Numbered from the stretch's first letter, positions 8,557-19,177 are shown. The stretch is DNA of 64,000 nucleotides from Ignavibacteriales bacterium (GCA_020635275.1 JACKAA010000002.1:434001-498000); one strand, 5' to 3'. Numbers and translations are program-made. Notes: generated by a model not told the origin, from the sequence alone.

Positions 8557-10554
8557 TTATATTGTTTGAATTGCACTTGATAAATTTTCGTCATGAGAAA
8601 TATCAAGTTTTTTTCTAATGCGGCTGCGCATTACTTCTATTGCTTTTGTAGATTGACCAGTTATTTGGGAAATATCCTTTGTGTTTAAATTCATTTTAAG
8701 AAATGCACAAACTTTCTGTTCGTTTGGAGTTAAATCGCCAAATTTTGCCACAAGCTTTTTGTAAAAGTTAGGATGAACTAATTCAAAATGCTGCATAAAA
8801 TCATCCCAGCTTGTTTCTTCATAAATTTGCTGAAGTTTAATTTTTAACTTTTTCAGAACATTTTTATCACTGTTTTCGTTCTGTAGATATTCCTCAATTT
8901 GAGTAACAACATCTTTTAATATTTCATTGTTTTGTGAAATCAATAAAGCTTTTGAAGTTAGCTCTCTGTTTTTCTCATTTAATTGATTGTTAAGCAAATC
9001 AATTTTTCTTTTCATACGCAGAGATTTTTCTGAGCTTTCAACTTTTTCTTTTCTTTTTTTATAAATATACCATCCGCCAACAATTACAAATAATGCAATT
9101 GCAATAATTAGTAAGTTTATAAGTATGTTGCGAGTTTTTAATTTTTCTTCCTTTGTAATAGCGGCATTTTCAAGTTCAAGTTTCTCTTTTTCAATTCTTT
9201 CAACATTATACTTAGTCTCTTTATCTTCAACAATTTTCAATTTATCCGAATCTAAAAGAAGATCTTGAGTTTTTTTATGAATTTTGAAATAATAAAAAGC
9301 ATCTTTAAAATTTCCTTTGAGTTCTAATATTCTGGACATACTAAAAGCTGATTCAGCAAGTGTTTTCATCAAATTTTTTTGAGATGATATTTGATAAGCT
9401 TGCAATGCATTTTGATATGCATTATTGTATTCTTTCTTTCTAAAATATAGCTCAGATAAAGAATTTAATGCCATTGCAATACTAACTGTATCACCAACAT
9501 CTTTTGAGATTAACAAGGAATTATTAAGATTAGCTAAAGCATTATCCAAATCATTATTGGATTTATAAAAATCAGAAACCATTATTAAAACTTCACTCAA
9601 TCTGGCTTTATCTCCAATTGATTGAGCTAATTCAGTTGTTTTACTAAAATACATAATCGCTTTTTCATTATTGCCGGCTTTTACATAGGATTTTGCAATA
9701 TTTGCATAGCGAGTTAATAGTCTGTACTTATCACCTAAAATTTCTGCAATTTCTGCTGATTTATTAAAATATTCAAGAGCTCTTTCATGATTATTTATTT
9801 CTACATAAACTTCACCAATACTTTCCAAACAATCAGATATAAATTTTTCCTCTCCAAAATTTTCAAAGCTTTTTAACGCTTTTTGAAGATAATCCAAAGC
9901 TGTTTCGTATTCACCAATTTGTTTATGTAAATTCCCCAAATTGTTAAAACTGATAGCAATGTAATCTTCTTTGCCTTCTTCTTCACCAATATTTTCAGCT
10001 GTTTCGTAATGTTTTTTAGATAATTCGGTATTTCCTAATTCTCGGTATATTATTCCCAAACCAATATTTGACCAGAAAACCCCTTCTATATTATTTGTTT
10101 CATTATATAAATTTTTAGCATCATAATACGATTCAACTGCTTTTGCGTAACTACCATTTTCAAGATTTATTTCAGCAATATTGAAATTACATTCTGCAAC
10201 CAGTGAGTCGTTCTTAATTAATCTTGATTCAGTTAAAGCATTAGAATAATAATCATTTGCAAAAGAATATTTACTTTGAAGATGAAATATCTTGCCTATT
10301 CTGCATAACAAATCGACCTTAAGATTTTGGTGAGAATCTAATTTTTTAGAATCAATTAATTTAAGTGCTGTTTGATAATAATATAAAGATGAATCCGGAA
10401 ACAAAACTTCAAGATTTACGCCTTTTTCAATTAAGGAATTTATATCTGTTGAATTTTGTTGTGATATTAATTGAGAAGTGAATGAAATATTTATTATGAA
10501 GGCAATAAATGGAAAAATGAAGTATTTGAGTTTTACAATTCTCTGGACTTTCAT
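8557..10554 (-). CDS. TPR membrane regulator with LuxR-type DNA-binding domain
   Basis: A 665-residue regulator of the type common in Bacteroidota. The N-terminus carries a signal/anchor (about residues 10-30). Residues 40-440 hold about ten TPR-like repeats (for example AISFNNLGNLHKQIGEYETALDYLQKALK). A transmembrane helix follows near 483-503 (LINLLIIAIALFVIVGGWYI), then a basic/coiled-coil stretch, and a C-terminal LuxR-like helix-turn-helix at about 605-665 (LTPNEQKVCAFLKM...TKAIEVMRSRIRKKL). The TPR part is predicted periplasmic and the HTH cytoplasmic. It may sense envelope proteins and regulate neighbouring surface-protein genes; the target is not visible. The 217-base gap downstream holds GAAAGG-type inverted repeats but no clear gene. 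Confidence 0.85.
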   Translation of the reverse strand: MKVQRIVKLKYFIFPFIAFIINISFTSQLISQQNSTDINSLIEKGVNLEVLFPDSSLYYYQTALKLIDSKKLDSHQNLKVDLLCRIGKIFHLQSKYSFANDYYSNALTESRLIKNDSLVAECNFNIAEINLENGSYAKAVESYYDAKNLYNETNNIEGVFWSNIGLGIIYRELGNTELSKKHYETAENIGEEEGKEDYIAISFNNLGNLHKQIGEYETALDYLQKALKSFENFGEEKFISDCLESIGEVYVEINNHERALEYFNKSAEIAEILGDKYRLLTRYANIAKSYVKAGNNEKAIMYFSKTTELAQSIGDKARLSEVLIMVSDFYKSNNDLDNALANLNNSLLISKDVGDTVSIAMALNSLSELYFRKKEYNNAYQNALQAYQISSQKNLMKTLAESAFSMSRILELKGNFKDAFYYFKIHKKTQDLLLDSDKLKIVEDKETKYNVERIEKEKLELENAAITKEEKLKTRNILINLLIIAIALFVIVGGWYIYKKRKEKVESSEKSLRMKRKIDLLNNQLNEKNRELTSKALLISQNNEILKDVVTQIEEYLQNENSDKNVLKKLKIKLQQIYEETSWDDFMQHFELVHPNFYKKLVAKFGDLTPNEQKVCAFLKMNLNTKDISQITGQSTKAIEVMRSRIRKKLDISHDENLSSAIQTI

Positions 10555-10625
10555 TTTATTAATTAAGTTTAGACTTAATTAAACTAATAATAAGATATAG
10601 AAATCGCAAAGAATTTATTGTGTTG

Positions 10626-10667
10626 TAAAAAGATATGGAATCTCAAAACTAATTTGAAATCCCATAT
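10626..10667 (-). terminator. Rho-independent terminator of the BNR protein gene
   Basis: On the minus strand ATATGG ... CCATAT closes a long hairpin, with GATTTCAAA pairing TTTTGAGATT (some G-U pairs), followed by CTTTTT. It lies 4 bases after the stop of the 1255-residue protein. Confidence 0.75.
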
Positions 10668-10670
10668 ATA

Positions 10671-13600
10671 TTATTTTAAAAGCAGCATTTTTTTAGATTG
10701 ACTAAAATTATCTGTTTCCAATTTATAGAAATATATTCCACTAGTTAATTCAGAAGCATTAAAATTAACCTCGTATTCTCCGGCTGATTGATTTTCATTT
10801 ACTAATGTTTTTACAACTTTTCCTAGAATATCATATATAATTAAACTTACTTTTGACTTTTCACTTTTCATATTTGACTTAATAGTATACTTTATTTTTG
10901 TACTTGGATTAAATGGATTTGGATAATTTTGACTTAACTTATATGCTGAAGGTGTTTCAGAATTTTTTTCAACATCAACTAAATAATTAATTGGAATTGT
11001 TAGATTTCCACCATTAGTTGTGATGGTCACCTGACCTGTGTAAGTACCTTCGCCTAAATTTTGTGCATTAAGTGTCAGTGTAATAGTTTGTGAACTTCCA
11101 GGTGCAATATTGCCGCTTGCCGGTTCCACTGTTATTAAATTTTCAGTCGAACCATTTTTTGTTCCTGATGCTCTTATTAAAAAAGCACCATTTTCAAATC
11201 CGGTAATTGTATTAAGATTTACCCAATCAGCTCCATTGTAGTAAAAACTTTTATTTGTTATTTGTGCATCGGTATCTGTTCCGGCAGGATAAGGAATAAA
11301 ACTATAGCTGTAAAGTTCAATATAGAATGTTTCACCATTACTTAAATTTATTGCCGGGTCCACAGTTACACCATACCAGCTGCCTTGTGAGGCTAAATTC
11401 AGATTTAAAGTTCCTTCGGATATTAAATCAAAATTTTGATCAAATACAGCCACATAAACATTATTAGAAGATGCAGATTCCGTTCGCATATAAAACTCAA
11501 ACGAATCTAATGTAAAATCATAACCTGAAACATTAAATTCATTGTACCAATCAAAATCATTACCATTGCCCCATCCTACAAATGAATCAACATTGCTGTC
11601 TCCATCGTCAAGAATTAAATAATCATCACCTTCTACTTTGTACATTGCTGAATTTTGACCAACCTTATTAATCTTACCAGCATTCATTTTTGTTTTATTG
11701 AAGTTACTTTTATTTCTAAATTCATCGTATTTTCTTGAATTTAAATCAGCTGTAGTAATTGTATATTCTGGTTTAACACTTTTGGGCAATGCATTTCCAA
11801 AACTTCCGGTCACACTTATATTATAATTAAGTGTAGCCTGACCATTATTTGATAAAGTAAAAGAAGTCGATCCGGTTTCACCTGGTCTTGATTGCAAAGT
11901 AATATTTGAAACATTTACATTTGCAACTGCAGTTCCTCCAACATTAGCATTAGATACAAAAACTCCTCTTCCATGAGTGCCGGCAACAATTCTTCCATCT
12001 GATTTTCTTGATGTAATATAATTAACTATTACATTACCAATTGTATTAGAACCTTCCTGCACCCAAATAGTACTATTTCCATTTAAGTTTAATGTCGAAT
12101 AAATTCCTGTACTGGTGCCAACAAAATATTGAGTGCCACTCGAAGTTGGCAAAATACTTGCTCCTCTAATTGATGGGCCTGGATTTTGTGCGTCACCTTC
12201 TAAATTTCCTTCAACCTGAGTAAAAGTATTTCCACCATTTAGTGAATGATAAATTCCTTTTACATTGTAGTTTGATATTATAACTAATATTTCATCTGCA
12301 TTTTCCGGATTAATTGCAATATTATGAATATAACTTGTTCCATCTAGTCCTGCTATAGAAATATCAACTGCTCCGGAAGTTGAAGTATGGGCATTATCTA
12401 ATCTGTATAATTTTGGTGAAGATGGAGTTTGTGCAAAATCAACAGCCGCATAGTAAAGTCGGTGCTGAGGTAATGTTTTACTAACTGATAATGCAGAAAT
12501 AACATAAGATGCCGGCGCAGACAAATTTGTTAAATCATTCCACCCTGTAGTCAATCCATTATCAAATGATTGATTACTTGGTAATGAATTTAGTTGATTG
12601 TTTCTCCATAATTTATTTCCGGCAGGGTAATACATAATATTTTCATCAGATGGATCTACAGCATAAGGATTTATAAACAATTGATTTGAAGCATTTTGAG
12701 GAGTAATATTACTCCATCCATTGCTTCTAGAAGGTGTACCTGAACCATCATAATTTACTCTGAGCACAACTCCATTTTGTACAGATCCGTAACAATAATC
12801 ATTACCTAAATAAGCATAACTTCCATCACCGGTAGTAACATCTGAAGAATTTGCTATTGATGATCCATTGTATCTAAAAAATGGAGAACCATTATCTTGG
12901 GTTCCACCTATAATTCTTTCATCGTTGGCATTATCATTAATTGCAACCATATAAAATTGAGTAACATTGTAACCATTATTTTTACTTTCCCAAGGAAAAT
13001 AAGTGTTATAAGAATTTGTTGAAATATTTGATGTATAACTCAAACCGCCATCATTACCCCACCACATTATATTAGAATTGTTCGGATCAAATGCAAAAGA
13101 ATGTATATCTGGATGAAAATTTGGATAAAAGAAATTTACAGTATGATATCCGCCAATCCAATCAAGCTTTTGATTTGATGGCTTTGTTGAAAATCCATTT
13201 GTCGATCTAAAAAGACTTGTACCGGCAATTAATACAAAGTTTTCATCATCCGGTTTAGCGGCTAAAGTTAAATTATAACTATTTTGTGTGTGAATATAAT
13301 CTTCAAAATCATTATTAAAATCCGGCATATTTGCAGATCTATCAACTGAAGTACCGGTAGTTATATTTATTTTATGAAATCTTACATCATCTTTATCGCC
13401 AGTTAATAAATTACCTGTAAATGTTAAAACATATGCTGTATTATTGTTTGCTGCTTCAATTACACTTCTTTGGTGATCTGCAGGCAACGTTGTCGGAGTC
13501 ATATTTGTCCAGTTTGCTCCGTCATTAGCCGATTTGTAAACTCCGGGACTATTTGTTGCGGTTACACCAGAAAATGGCGAAGATATAACAGCAATTACTG

Positions 13601-14438
13601 TTCCGTTTGGTGTTACATCTACATCAGAAAAAATATGATGATTTGCACCTCCCAAAACTAATTCAAACGATGATCCTCCGTTATTTGATCTTAAAATCCC
13701 AAAAGCATGCGAAGCAATAAAAACACTTCCTGTGGCAGGATTAACAATTATTTTCGAAACAAAATCAAACGGAGTATTCCATTGTAATGGATCTGTATCT
13801 TTAGCATTTGGTAATAACGACCAGGTTTCTCCATTATCTGAAGATTTGTAAATTCCGCCTCCTGAAAATGAATGTGTGCTTCCCTGATCACTTCCCGAAC
13901 CTAATAATTCACCGCTTGAATAATACCAAGTATTTGTCTGACCACTTCTAGGATCTTGAGCAATTGAAGAAACACTTAGTACTTGAGAGGTTGTACTTTT
14001 CATTACCCAAGTAGCACCTTTATCAGTTGATTTCCATATTCCGCCGGAAGTTCCGCCAGCAAGTATTGTATTAGAATTTGATACATCAACAGCTAAAGCC
14101 CTGGTTCTTCCGCCAACATTATTTGGTCCCGCTTCTTGCCAAACCAATTCATCAACTTGAGATGTTTTATATAATGATTTATTTTTTTTATTTAACTCAT
14201 CTGCAAACTTTAATTCCATCTCTCTAATGTTTGAAGGTATTTTCTTTGTGACAGGATCTTTCAATAACCTATCAAAATATTCTTGTCGACCTTTTTTTGC
14301 TTTTATTCCAGAATGAGGAGAAGATGTTGATTTAACTCTTAATTCTTCATGCTGATCTATAGTTTTATAATCAATATTCTTTAAAAAAAGAACAGCTATG
14401 AAAACCATAGCTGAAAAAAATATAAATGAGTTTTTCAT
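10671..14438 (-). CDS. Large secreted BNR/VPS10-like repeat protein with type IX sorting domain
   Basis: A 1255-residue secreted protein. An N-terminal signal/anchor (residues 3-20) and a charged propeptide-like segment precede the conserved start WQEAGPNNVGGRTRAL (about 100). Multiple BNR/Asp-box-like repeats follow (GGIWKSTDKGATWV, GGIYKSSDNGETWSLL, GVYKSANDGANW), typical of the sortilin/VPS10-like or exo-sialidase-type propeller. A beta-sandwich domain (about 945-1095) and a CARDB/abnormal-spindle-like domain come next. The last 85 residues are the type A Por sorting domain (QNYPNPFNPSTKIKYTI, ending SKKMLLLK). A lipoprotein gene lies 10 bases upstream. The paralogue at 15007 lacks this partner. 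No catalytic residues are identified; adhesion or matrix binding is likely. Confidence 0.85.
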   Translation of the reverse strand: MKNSFIFFSAMVFIAVLFLKNIDYKTIDQHEELRVKSTSSPHSGIKAKKGRQEYFDRLLKDPVTKKIPSNIREMELKFADELNKKNKSLYKTSQVDELVWQEAGPNNVGGRTRALAVDVSNSNTILAGGTSGGIWKSTDKGATWVMKSTTSQVLSVSSIAQDPRSGQTNTWYYSSGELLGSGSDQGSTHSFSGGGIYKSSDNGETWSLLPNAKDTDPLQWNTPFDFVSKIIVNPATGSVFIASHAFGILRSNNGGSSFELVLGGANHHIFSDVDVTPNGTVIAVISSPFSGVTATNSPGVYKSANDGANWTNMTPTTLPADHQRSVIEAANNNTAYVLTFTGNLLTGDKDDVRFHKINITTGTSVDRSANMPDFNNDFEDYIHTQNSYNLTLAAKPDDENFVLIAGTSLFRSTNGFSTKPSNQKLDWIGGYHTVNFFYPNFHPDIHSFAFDPNNSNIMWWGNDGGLSYTSNISTNSYNTYFPWESKNNGYNVTQFYMVAINDNANDERIIGGTQDNGSPFFRYNGSSIANSSDVTTGDGSYAYLGNDYCYGSVQNGVVLRVNYDGSGTPSRSNGWSNITPQNASNQLFINPYAVDPSDENIMYYPAGNKLWRNNQLNSLPSNQSFDNGLTTGWNDLTNLSAPASYVISALSVSKTLPQHRLYYAAVDFAQTPSSPKLYRLDNAHTSTSGAVDISIAGLDGTSYIHNIAINPENADEILVIISNYNVKGIYHSLNGGNTFTQVEGNLEGDAQNPGPSIRGASILPTSSGTQYFVGTSTGIYSTLNLNGNSTIWVQEGSNTIGNVIVNYITSRKSDGRIVAGTHGRGVFVSNANVGGTAVANVNVSNITLQSRPGETGSTSFTLSNNGQATLNYNISVTGSFGNALPKSVKPEYTITTADLNSRKYDEFRNKSNFNKTKMNAGKINKVGQNSAMYKVEGDDYLILDDGDSNVDSFVGWGNGNDFDWYNEFNVSGYDFTLDSFEFYMRTESASSNNVYVAVFDQNFDLISEGTLNLNLASQGSWYGVTVDPAINLSNGETFYIELYSYSFIPYPAGTDTDAQITNKSFYYNGADWVNLNTITGFENGAFLIRASGTKNGSTENLITVEPASGNIAPGSSQTITLTLNAQNLGEGTYTGQVTITTNGGNLTIPINYLVDVEKNSETPSAYKLSQNYPNPFNPSTKIKYTIKSNMKSEKSKVSLIIYDILGKVVKTLVNENQSAGEYEVNFNASELTSGIYFYKLETDNFSQSKKMLLLK

Positions 14439-14448
14439 TGTTTACCTT

Positions 14449-14862
14449 TCATTTTTCCATACTCAGAATTTTATAAGTACTTCCTTTATCACTGCCTATC
14501 ATTTGCGGCATTGATGCAATTCTAATTTTTATCGATTTACCTAAATTTTCATTTATTTGATCGAACATTTTATTATCGAAATCAAAGTCATAATTATTAC
14601 CTTCTGCTAAAGGTCTCATTTGGCTGCCATAACCATGAATTTTTTCAACTAAACCATAAACTTTATTAATTCCGTTAACTTCCTTAATTTCCAAAAACTT
14701 AAAAGTTAGATCAGCCGATCCATTTGGAATTTTTTTTATTGCATGCCTGTTAAAAGTTTCTTCATTGTTTGAATTTTCTTTTGAAGTACAACATTGTTGT
14801 AGAAAAACTAGAAATAAAAATAGAGCAAATATCCTAAAATATCTTACATTTTTTAAATACAT
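14449..14862 (-). CDS. Small lipoprotein co-encoded with the BNR protein
   Basis: A 137-residue predicted lipoprotein. A hydrophobic signal (FALFLFLVFLQQC) with the Cys pair CC near residue 24 is followed by a Ser/Asn/Glu linker and a compact domain (SADLTFKFLEIKEVNGINKVYGLVEKIHG, then KSIKIRIASMPQM). An OB-fold-like strand pattern is possible but I cannot name the family. It starts the two-gene unit with the 1255-residue BNR protein (10-base gap). The role may be to assist export or anchoring of that protein; this is inference from position only. Confidence 0.65.
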   Translation of the reverse strand: MYLKNVRYFRIFALFLFLVFLQQCCTSKENSNNEETFNRHAIKKIPNGSADLTFKFLEIKEVNGINKVYGLVEKIHGYGSQMRPLAEGNNYDFDFDNKMFDQINENLGKSIKIRIASMPQMIGSDKGSTYKILSMEK

Positions 14863-14940
14863 TTTTTTCCTATCATTTTAATAAATAAAATTGTTTGAAT
14901 TTAGTAATGATTTTATTTGTTCGCAATAATATTTTTGATT

Positions 14941-14973
14941 AAAAAACAAAGTCCCAAATAAATTTGGGACTTT
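14941..14973 (-). terminator. Rho-independent terminator
   Basis: Stem AAAGTCCCAAA / TTTGGGACTTT with a four-base loop. On the minus strand it is followed by TTTGTTTTTT. It ends the 1348-residue BNR gene. Confidence 0.85.
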
Positions 14974-15006
14974 TAATGTTAATATTGAATTGAAAAATGA
15001 TTTTTT

Positions 15007-18000
15007 TTATTTAATTAAAATCATTTTCTTAGATTCATTATAATTCCCATAAGTTAATCTGTAGACATAAACTCCGCTTTTAAATTCTGCAGCATCAAAT
15101 TTTGCTTGATAAATTCCAGGACTTTGTTTTTGATTAACTATTGTTTTAATCTCTCTTCCCAACAAGTCATATATTTTCAATTCTACGTTATTATTAAATA
15201 CAGATTGTGAATTTGGAATTGAATACTCAATTGTAGTGCTTGGATTAAAAGGATTAGGATAATTTTGTGATAAGTAAAATCCATTTGGAACATTTGATAT
15301 TGATTCGACTGAAACTAAATAATCAATAGGGATAACAAGATTTCCTCCATTTGTGGAAATTGTTACAACTCCAGTATAGTTTCCAATATTTAGATTTTGT
15401 GCATCAAGTGTTAAAGTTATGTTTTGAGACCCACCTGGCTGAATTGTTCCATTTGCTGGATTTACTGAAACTAAATTTTGATTATTCGATCCAACAGTAA
15501 TTTGACCGGTAGTTTTTCCAGTAGCACCTTTATTATCGGTAACAGTTAAACTATAGGTATAAGTATTTGCTTGACTATATGAATGTGTCGCAGTTTGCTG
15601 TGTGCTTGTTGATCCATCACCAAACTCCCAAAAATAATTACTTATCTGACCATCATTATCATAAGATTGTGATCCATCAAAAGTAATGCTTTCATTTACA
15701 CTTGCTTGATTCTTTGAAACAGTTGCAATTGCTGTTGGATTTTGATTTGCACCACCAGTTTGAGTACCTTTTGCTCTAATTAAAAATGCACCATTTTCTA
15801 ATCCGCTTTGTGTATTTAAGTTTTGCCAAGTAGCAGTAGTATAATCATAAAAATATCCCTTATTCGGAACCGTAGCATCAACATCAACTCCTGCAGGTTT
15901 TATATTTTGACCATAACTATATAGTTCAACATAAAACTTATCACCATCACTAAATTTTATAGCAGGATTTAAAGTTGCAGAAAACCAAGCACCATCTTTT
16001 GATTTATCAAAGAAAAAATCACCATATTGAATTAAATTAAAATCCTTGTCATAAATTCCTGCGCTAATAGAATTTAATAATTCATCTTCTGATCTGATAT
16101 AGAATTCCAAAACTTCTGCTTCAAATTCAAATCCGCTAACATCAAATTCACTCATCCAATCAAAGCTAAAACCAAGAGCATCACCAATAAATCCATCCGC
16201 ATCAGAGTCGCCATCATCATGAAAAATATAATCGTTCCCATTTAGAGAAAATAATTCTTTAATATTTTTATTTTTTTTAGAATTATCATTTGGAGGAGTA
16301 AAATACCTTGATTTACTTCCCTTTATAAATTTCAAATATTCTTCATCTTCTTTATTTACTGATTTAAATTTATTGTGCTTAGCAGTTTTGCTAAGATTAC
16401 TTCCAAAGTTACCCGTAACACTAACATTAAAATTAAGAGGACCATCACCGCTATTTGAAAGTGTAAAGTTTGTAGAACCGCTTTCCCCAGGTCGTGATTG
16501 TAAAGAAAGTGTATTAACATTAACAGCTGCAATTGCTGTTCCAGAAGTTGATCCAGCAGTTGCGGCAAATGCTCCTCTACCATGAGTTCCAGCAACAATT
16601 TTACCATCAGACTTTCTAGCAGCTAATGAATTTACAACAACATTGCCAATCGTATTTCCTCCTTCTAAATTCCAAACAGTATTTGCTCCATCTAAATTTG
16701 TTGCAGAATAAACCCCTGTACTTGTTGCTAAAAAATACTGTGTTCCATTTGAACTAGGTAAAATCACTGCAGATCTCGTTGATGGACCAGGTAATGTTTC
16801 GTTCCCTTGTAAATTTCCTTCAATAGCAGTAAATGATTGTCCGCCATTTAATGAATGGTAAACACCCACAATATTATAATTAGAAAAAACCACAATAATT
16901 TCATTAGCGTTATCTGGATTAATTGCAATGAAATTTGGAAACGACCATTGTGCTATTCCAGGAATTGTAAGTTCAACCGCTCCATTATTAGCTGTATTTG
17001 CATTATCAAGTTTGTAAATTTTACTTGCTCCACTTGATTGTTGGCTATAATCAATACCACCATAATAGATTCTATGATTGGGATTGCTTTCAGAGACAGA
17101 TATTGTAGTAATAACAAAACCTGATGGTAATGAAAGATTATCTAATTTACTCCATCCCACTGAAGTTCCTTGCTGGTTTTCAGGAATTGAATTTAATTGG
17201 TTATTTCTCCATAAACTATTACCTGCTGGGTAGTAAATAATATTTTCATCATTTGGATCAATTGAAAATGGATTTATAAAAAGTTGGCCACTAGCATTTG
17301 TTGGTGTAAATTCTGTATAACCAAATTGCAAGTTAGGATTATTATTATTATCATATCCTAATCTAGTAACAATGCCATTGTATACTGATGTGTAAGCATA
17401 ATTTTGACCGAAGTATGAATGTGCACCATCTCCACTTGATACATCAGCAATCTGTTGACCAATTACACCATCGAAAATAAAATAAGGCGTTCCATTATCC
17501 TGAGTACCTCCCATAATTCTATTATCACCAGAATTTTTTGAAATTGTAATATGGTAAAACTGAGTAATGTTATATCCATTATTTTTATTTTCCCAAGGAA
17601 ATACTTCAGAATAGTTTGTGTTTGTTATATCCGAAGTATATGATAATCCGCCATCATGCCCCCACCACATTGCTTTTGGATTATTTGCTTCAAAACTATA
17701 AGAATGTATATCAGGATGAAAATTTGGATATCCAAAATAAGTCGGATGATAACCCCCAATCCAATCCAATTTTGCATCATTAGGCTTAGTAGAAAATCCA
17801 TCATCTGATTTAAATAAATTTGTTGAACCAATTAAAACAAAATTTTCATTATCCGGTTTAATTGCTAATGTTAAATTATATCCACCCTGTGTATTTATTT
17901 GCTCCTCACCTCCAAATGGTGAATTAAATACAGGCAAATTATTTGTTCTATCCTCTGATGTTCCATTAGAAATATTAATTTTATGAAGTCTAATATCTTC

Positions 18001-19053
18001 TTTCTGAGTATTTTGATCTACACCCACATAAGTTACTATATAAGCAATATTTGGATTTGATGGCGCTATTTCTACTTCACTTCTCTCATGCATTTGAGGG
18101 AATGTTGTAGGAGTTATGTTAATCCATGAAACACCATCATCTGTTGATTTATATACCCCAGGTGAATTATCAGGATTTTGTCCTTGAAAAGGCGAAGATA
18201 AAACCGCAACAATGGTTCCATTTTTTGCAATACTTAAATCGCTTGTAAAGTGATGCCCAGAACCTCCAATACCTAAAGTAAATGTATTTCCTTCATCAGA
18301 TGATCTAAATATTCCAATTCCATTCGTTGCAATTATAATACTACCTGTAACAGGACTAATTTCTATTTTACTAACAAAATCAAAAGGACTATCCCATTGC
18401 GTAACATTTGCACTAAAAGTAGAGTTTAAAACTTTCCATGTTTCTCCATTATCAACTGATTTATATATACCATCTCCTGAAAAAGTATGTGTATAACCTT
18501 GATCTCCTGCACTTCCCTTAAATTCACCCGTTCCATAATACCATGTATTTGTTTTTCCTGATCTTGGATCTTGAGCTAAACTTGTAACACTTAGTACTTG
18601 CAATGTTGTACTTTTCATTTGCCATGATGCCCCTTTATCTGTTGATTTCCAAACTCCACCAGAAGCCCCTCCAGCTAAAATTGTATTTGGATTTGTAATA
18701 TCAACAGCTAATGCTCTTGTTCTGCCACCCACGTTGTTTGGACCTGCTTCTTTCCAATCAAGAGATTCAACGCCTAAATTTTTTTTTAATCCATTTGATT
18801 TATCTTGTAAACCTTTGGCAAATGCTAATTCTTTTTGCCTTATTCCTCTTGGGATTTTTTTTGTGATGGGATCCATTAACATTCTTTCAAAATATTCTTT
18901 TCTCTCTTTTTTCATTTCTATAGAAGCTTTAGGTGATGAGGTTCTTATTGTATTTATTTTTGATTCATCATTTTCATACAATTTATTTTCAAAAAAATTT
19001 GAAAGTAATATGTATGAAAATATTGTTACTGCTGTAAAAATTTTAAGTTTCAT
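15007..19053 (-). CDS. Large secreted BNR/VPS10-like protein with PKD domain and type IX sorting domain
   Basis: A 1348-residue paralogue of the product at 10671. Same order: N-terminal signal/anchor, WKEAGPNNVGGRTRAL near residue 103, BNR-type repeats (GGVWKSTDKGASWQMKSTT), beta-sandwich (SFDWMSEFDVSGFEFEAE), abnormal-spindle-like domain (NPANGTIQPGGSQNITLTL) and the C-terminal sorting domain (QNYPNPFNPSTTIEYSI, ending SKKMILIK). It differs by a PKD domain at about residues 1115-1200 (ITFDGSQSYDNDG, YFWEFGDGSTS, YSLTVTDNKGATG) placed between beta-sandwich and C-terminal modules. Codon usage looks like that of the neighbours. It is monocistronic, with terminators before and after. Confidence 0.85.
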   Translation of the reverse strand: MKLKIFTAVTIFSYILLSNFFENKLYENDESKINTIRTSSPKASIEMKKERKEYFERMLMDPITKKIPRGIRQKELAFAKGLQDKSNGLKKNLGVESLDWKEAGPNNVGGRTRALAVDITNPNTILAGGASGGVWKSTDKGASWQMKSTTLQVLSVTSLAQDPRSGKTNTWYYGTGEFKGSAGDQGYTHTFSGDGIYKSVDNGETWKVLNSTFSANVTQWDSPFDFVSKIEISPVTGSIIIATNGIGIFRSSDEGNTFTLGIGGSGHHFTSDLSIAKNGTIVAVLSSPFQGQNPDNSPGVYKSTDDGVSWINITPTTFPQMHERSEVEIAPSNPNIAYIVTYVGVDQNTQKEDIRLHKINISNGTSEDRTNNLPVFNSPFGGEEQINTQGGYNLTLAIKPDNENFVLIGSTNLFKSDDGFSTKPNDAKLDWIGGYHPTYFGYPNFHPDIHSYSFEANNPKAMWWGHDGGLSYTSDITNTNYSEVFPWENKNNGYNITQFYHITISKNSGDNRIMGGTQDNGTPYFIFDGVIGQQIADVSSGDGAHSYFGQNYAYTSVYNGIVTRLGYDNNNNPNLQFGYTEFTPTNASGQLFINPFSIDPNDENIIYYPAGNSLWRNNQLNSIPENQQGTSVGWSKLDNLSLPSGFVITTISVSESNPNHRIYYGGIDYSQQSSGASKIYKLDNANTANNGAVELTIPGIAQWSFPNFIAINPDNANEIIVVFSNYNIVGVYHSLNGGQSFTAIEGNLQGNETLPGPSTRSAVILPSSNGTQYFLATSTGVYSATNLDGANTVWNLEGGNTIGNVVVNSLAARKSDGKIVAGTHGRGAFAATAGSTSGTAIAAVNVNTLSLQSRPGESGSTNFTLSNSGDGPLNFNVSVTGNFGSNLSKTAKHNKFKSVNKEDEEYLKFIKGSKSRYFTPPNDNSKKNKNIKELFSLNGNDYIFHDDGDSDADGFIGDALGFSFDWMSEFDVSGFEFEAEVLEFYIRSEDELLNSISAGIYDKDFNLIQYGDFFFDKSKDGAWFSATLNPAIKFSDGDKFYVELYSYGQNIKPAGVDVDATVPNKGYFYDYTTATWQNLNTQSGLENGAFLIRAKGTQTGGANQNPTAIATVSKNQASVNESITFDGSQSYDNDGQISNYFWEFGDGSTSTQQTATHSYSQANTYTYSLTVTDNKGATGKTTGQITVGSNNQNLVSVNPANGTIQPGGSQNITLTLDAQNLNIGNYTGVVTISTNGGNLVIPIDYLVSVESISNVPNGFYLSQNYPNPFNPSTTIEYSIPNSQSVFNNNVELKIYDLLGREIKTIVNQKQSPGIYQAKFDAAEFKSGVYVYRLTYGNYNESKKMILIK

Positions 19054-19084
19054 AATTTTCTCACATTATGTAAAATTTATTTAA

Positions 19085-19160
19085 AATGAGCCCCTTAAAG
19101 TGCAAGGGACTCATTGACTACAGTGGAGGGGAAGCTTAAAATTTTAAATTAGCATCCCCT
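19085..19160 (-). terminator. Two-hairpin terminator region
   Basis: Downstream of the 19178 lipoprotein gene. Hairpin one is AGGGGATGCT / AGCTTCCCCT (19127-19160, one mismatch, no T-run). Hairpin two is AATGAGTCCCTT / AAGGGGCTCATT (19085-19115, one G-U pair), followed by TTTTAAAT. The second is the likelier terminator. Confidence 0.55.
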
Positions 19161-19177
19161 TTTTAACATTATATTAT

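Noticed and set aside
16356..16607. Open frames inside the large secreted-protein genes on either strand
   Set aside because: These are shadows of the real coding frames, with no ribosome site, signal peptide or family match.
10671..19053. Sialidase or glycosyl hydrolase activity for the two BNR proteins
   Set aside because: BNR/Asp-box-type repeats alone do not show catalysis, and no sialidase Arg triad or FRIP motif could be identified.
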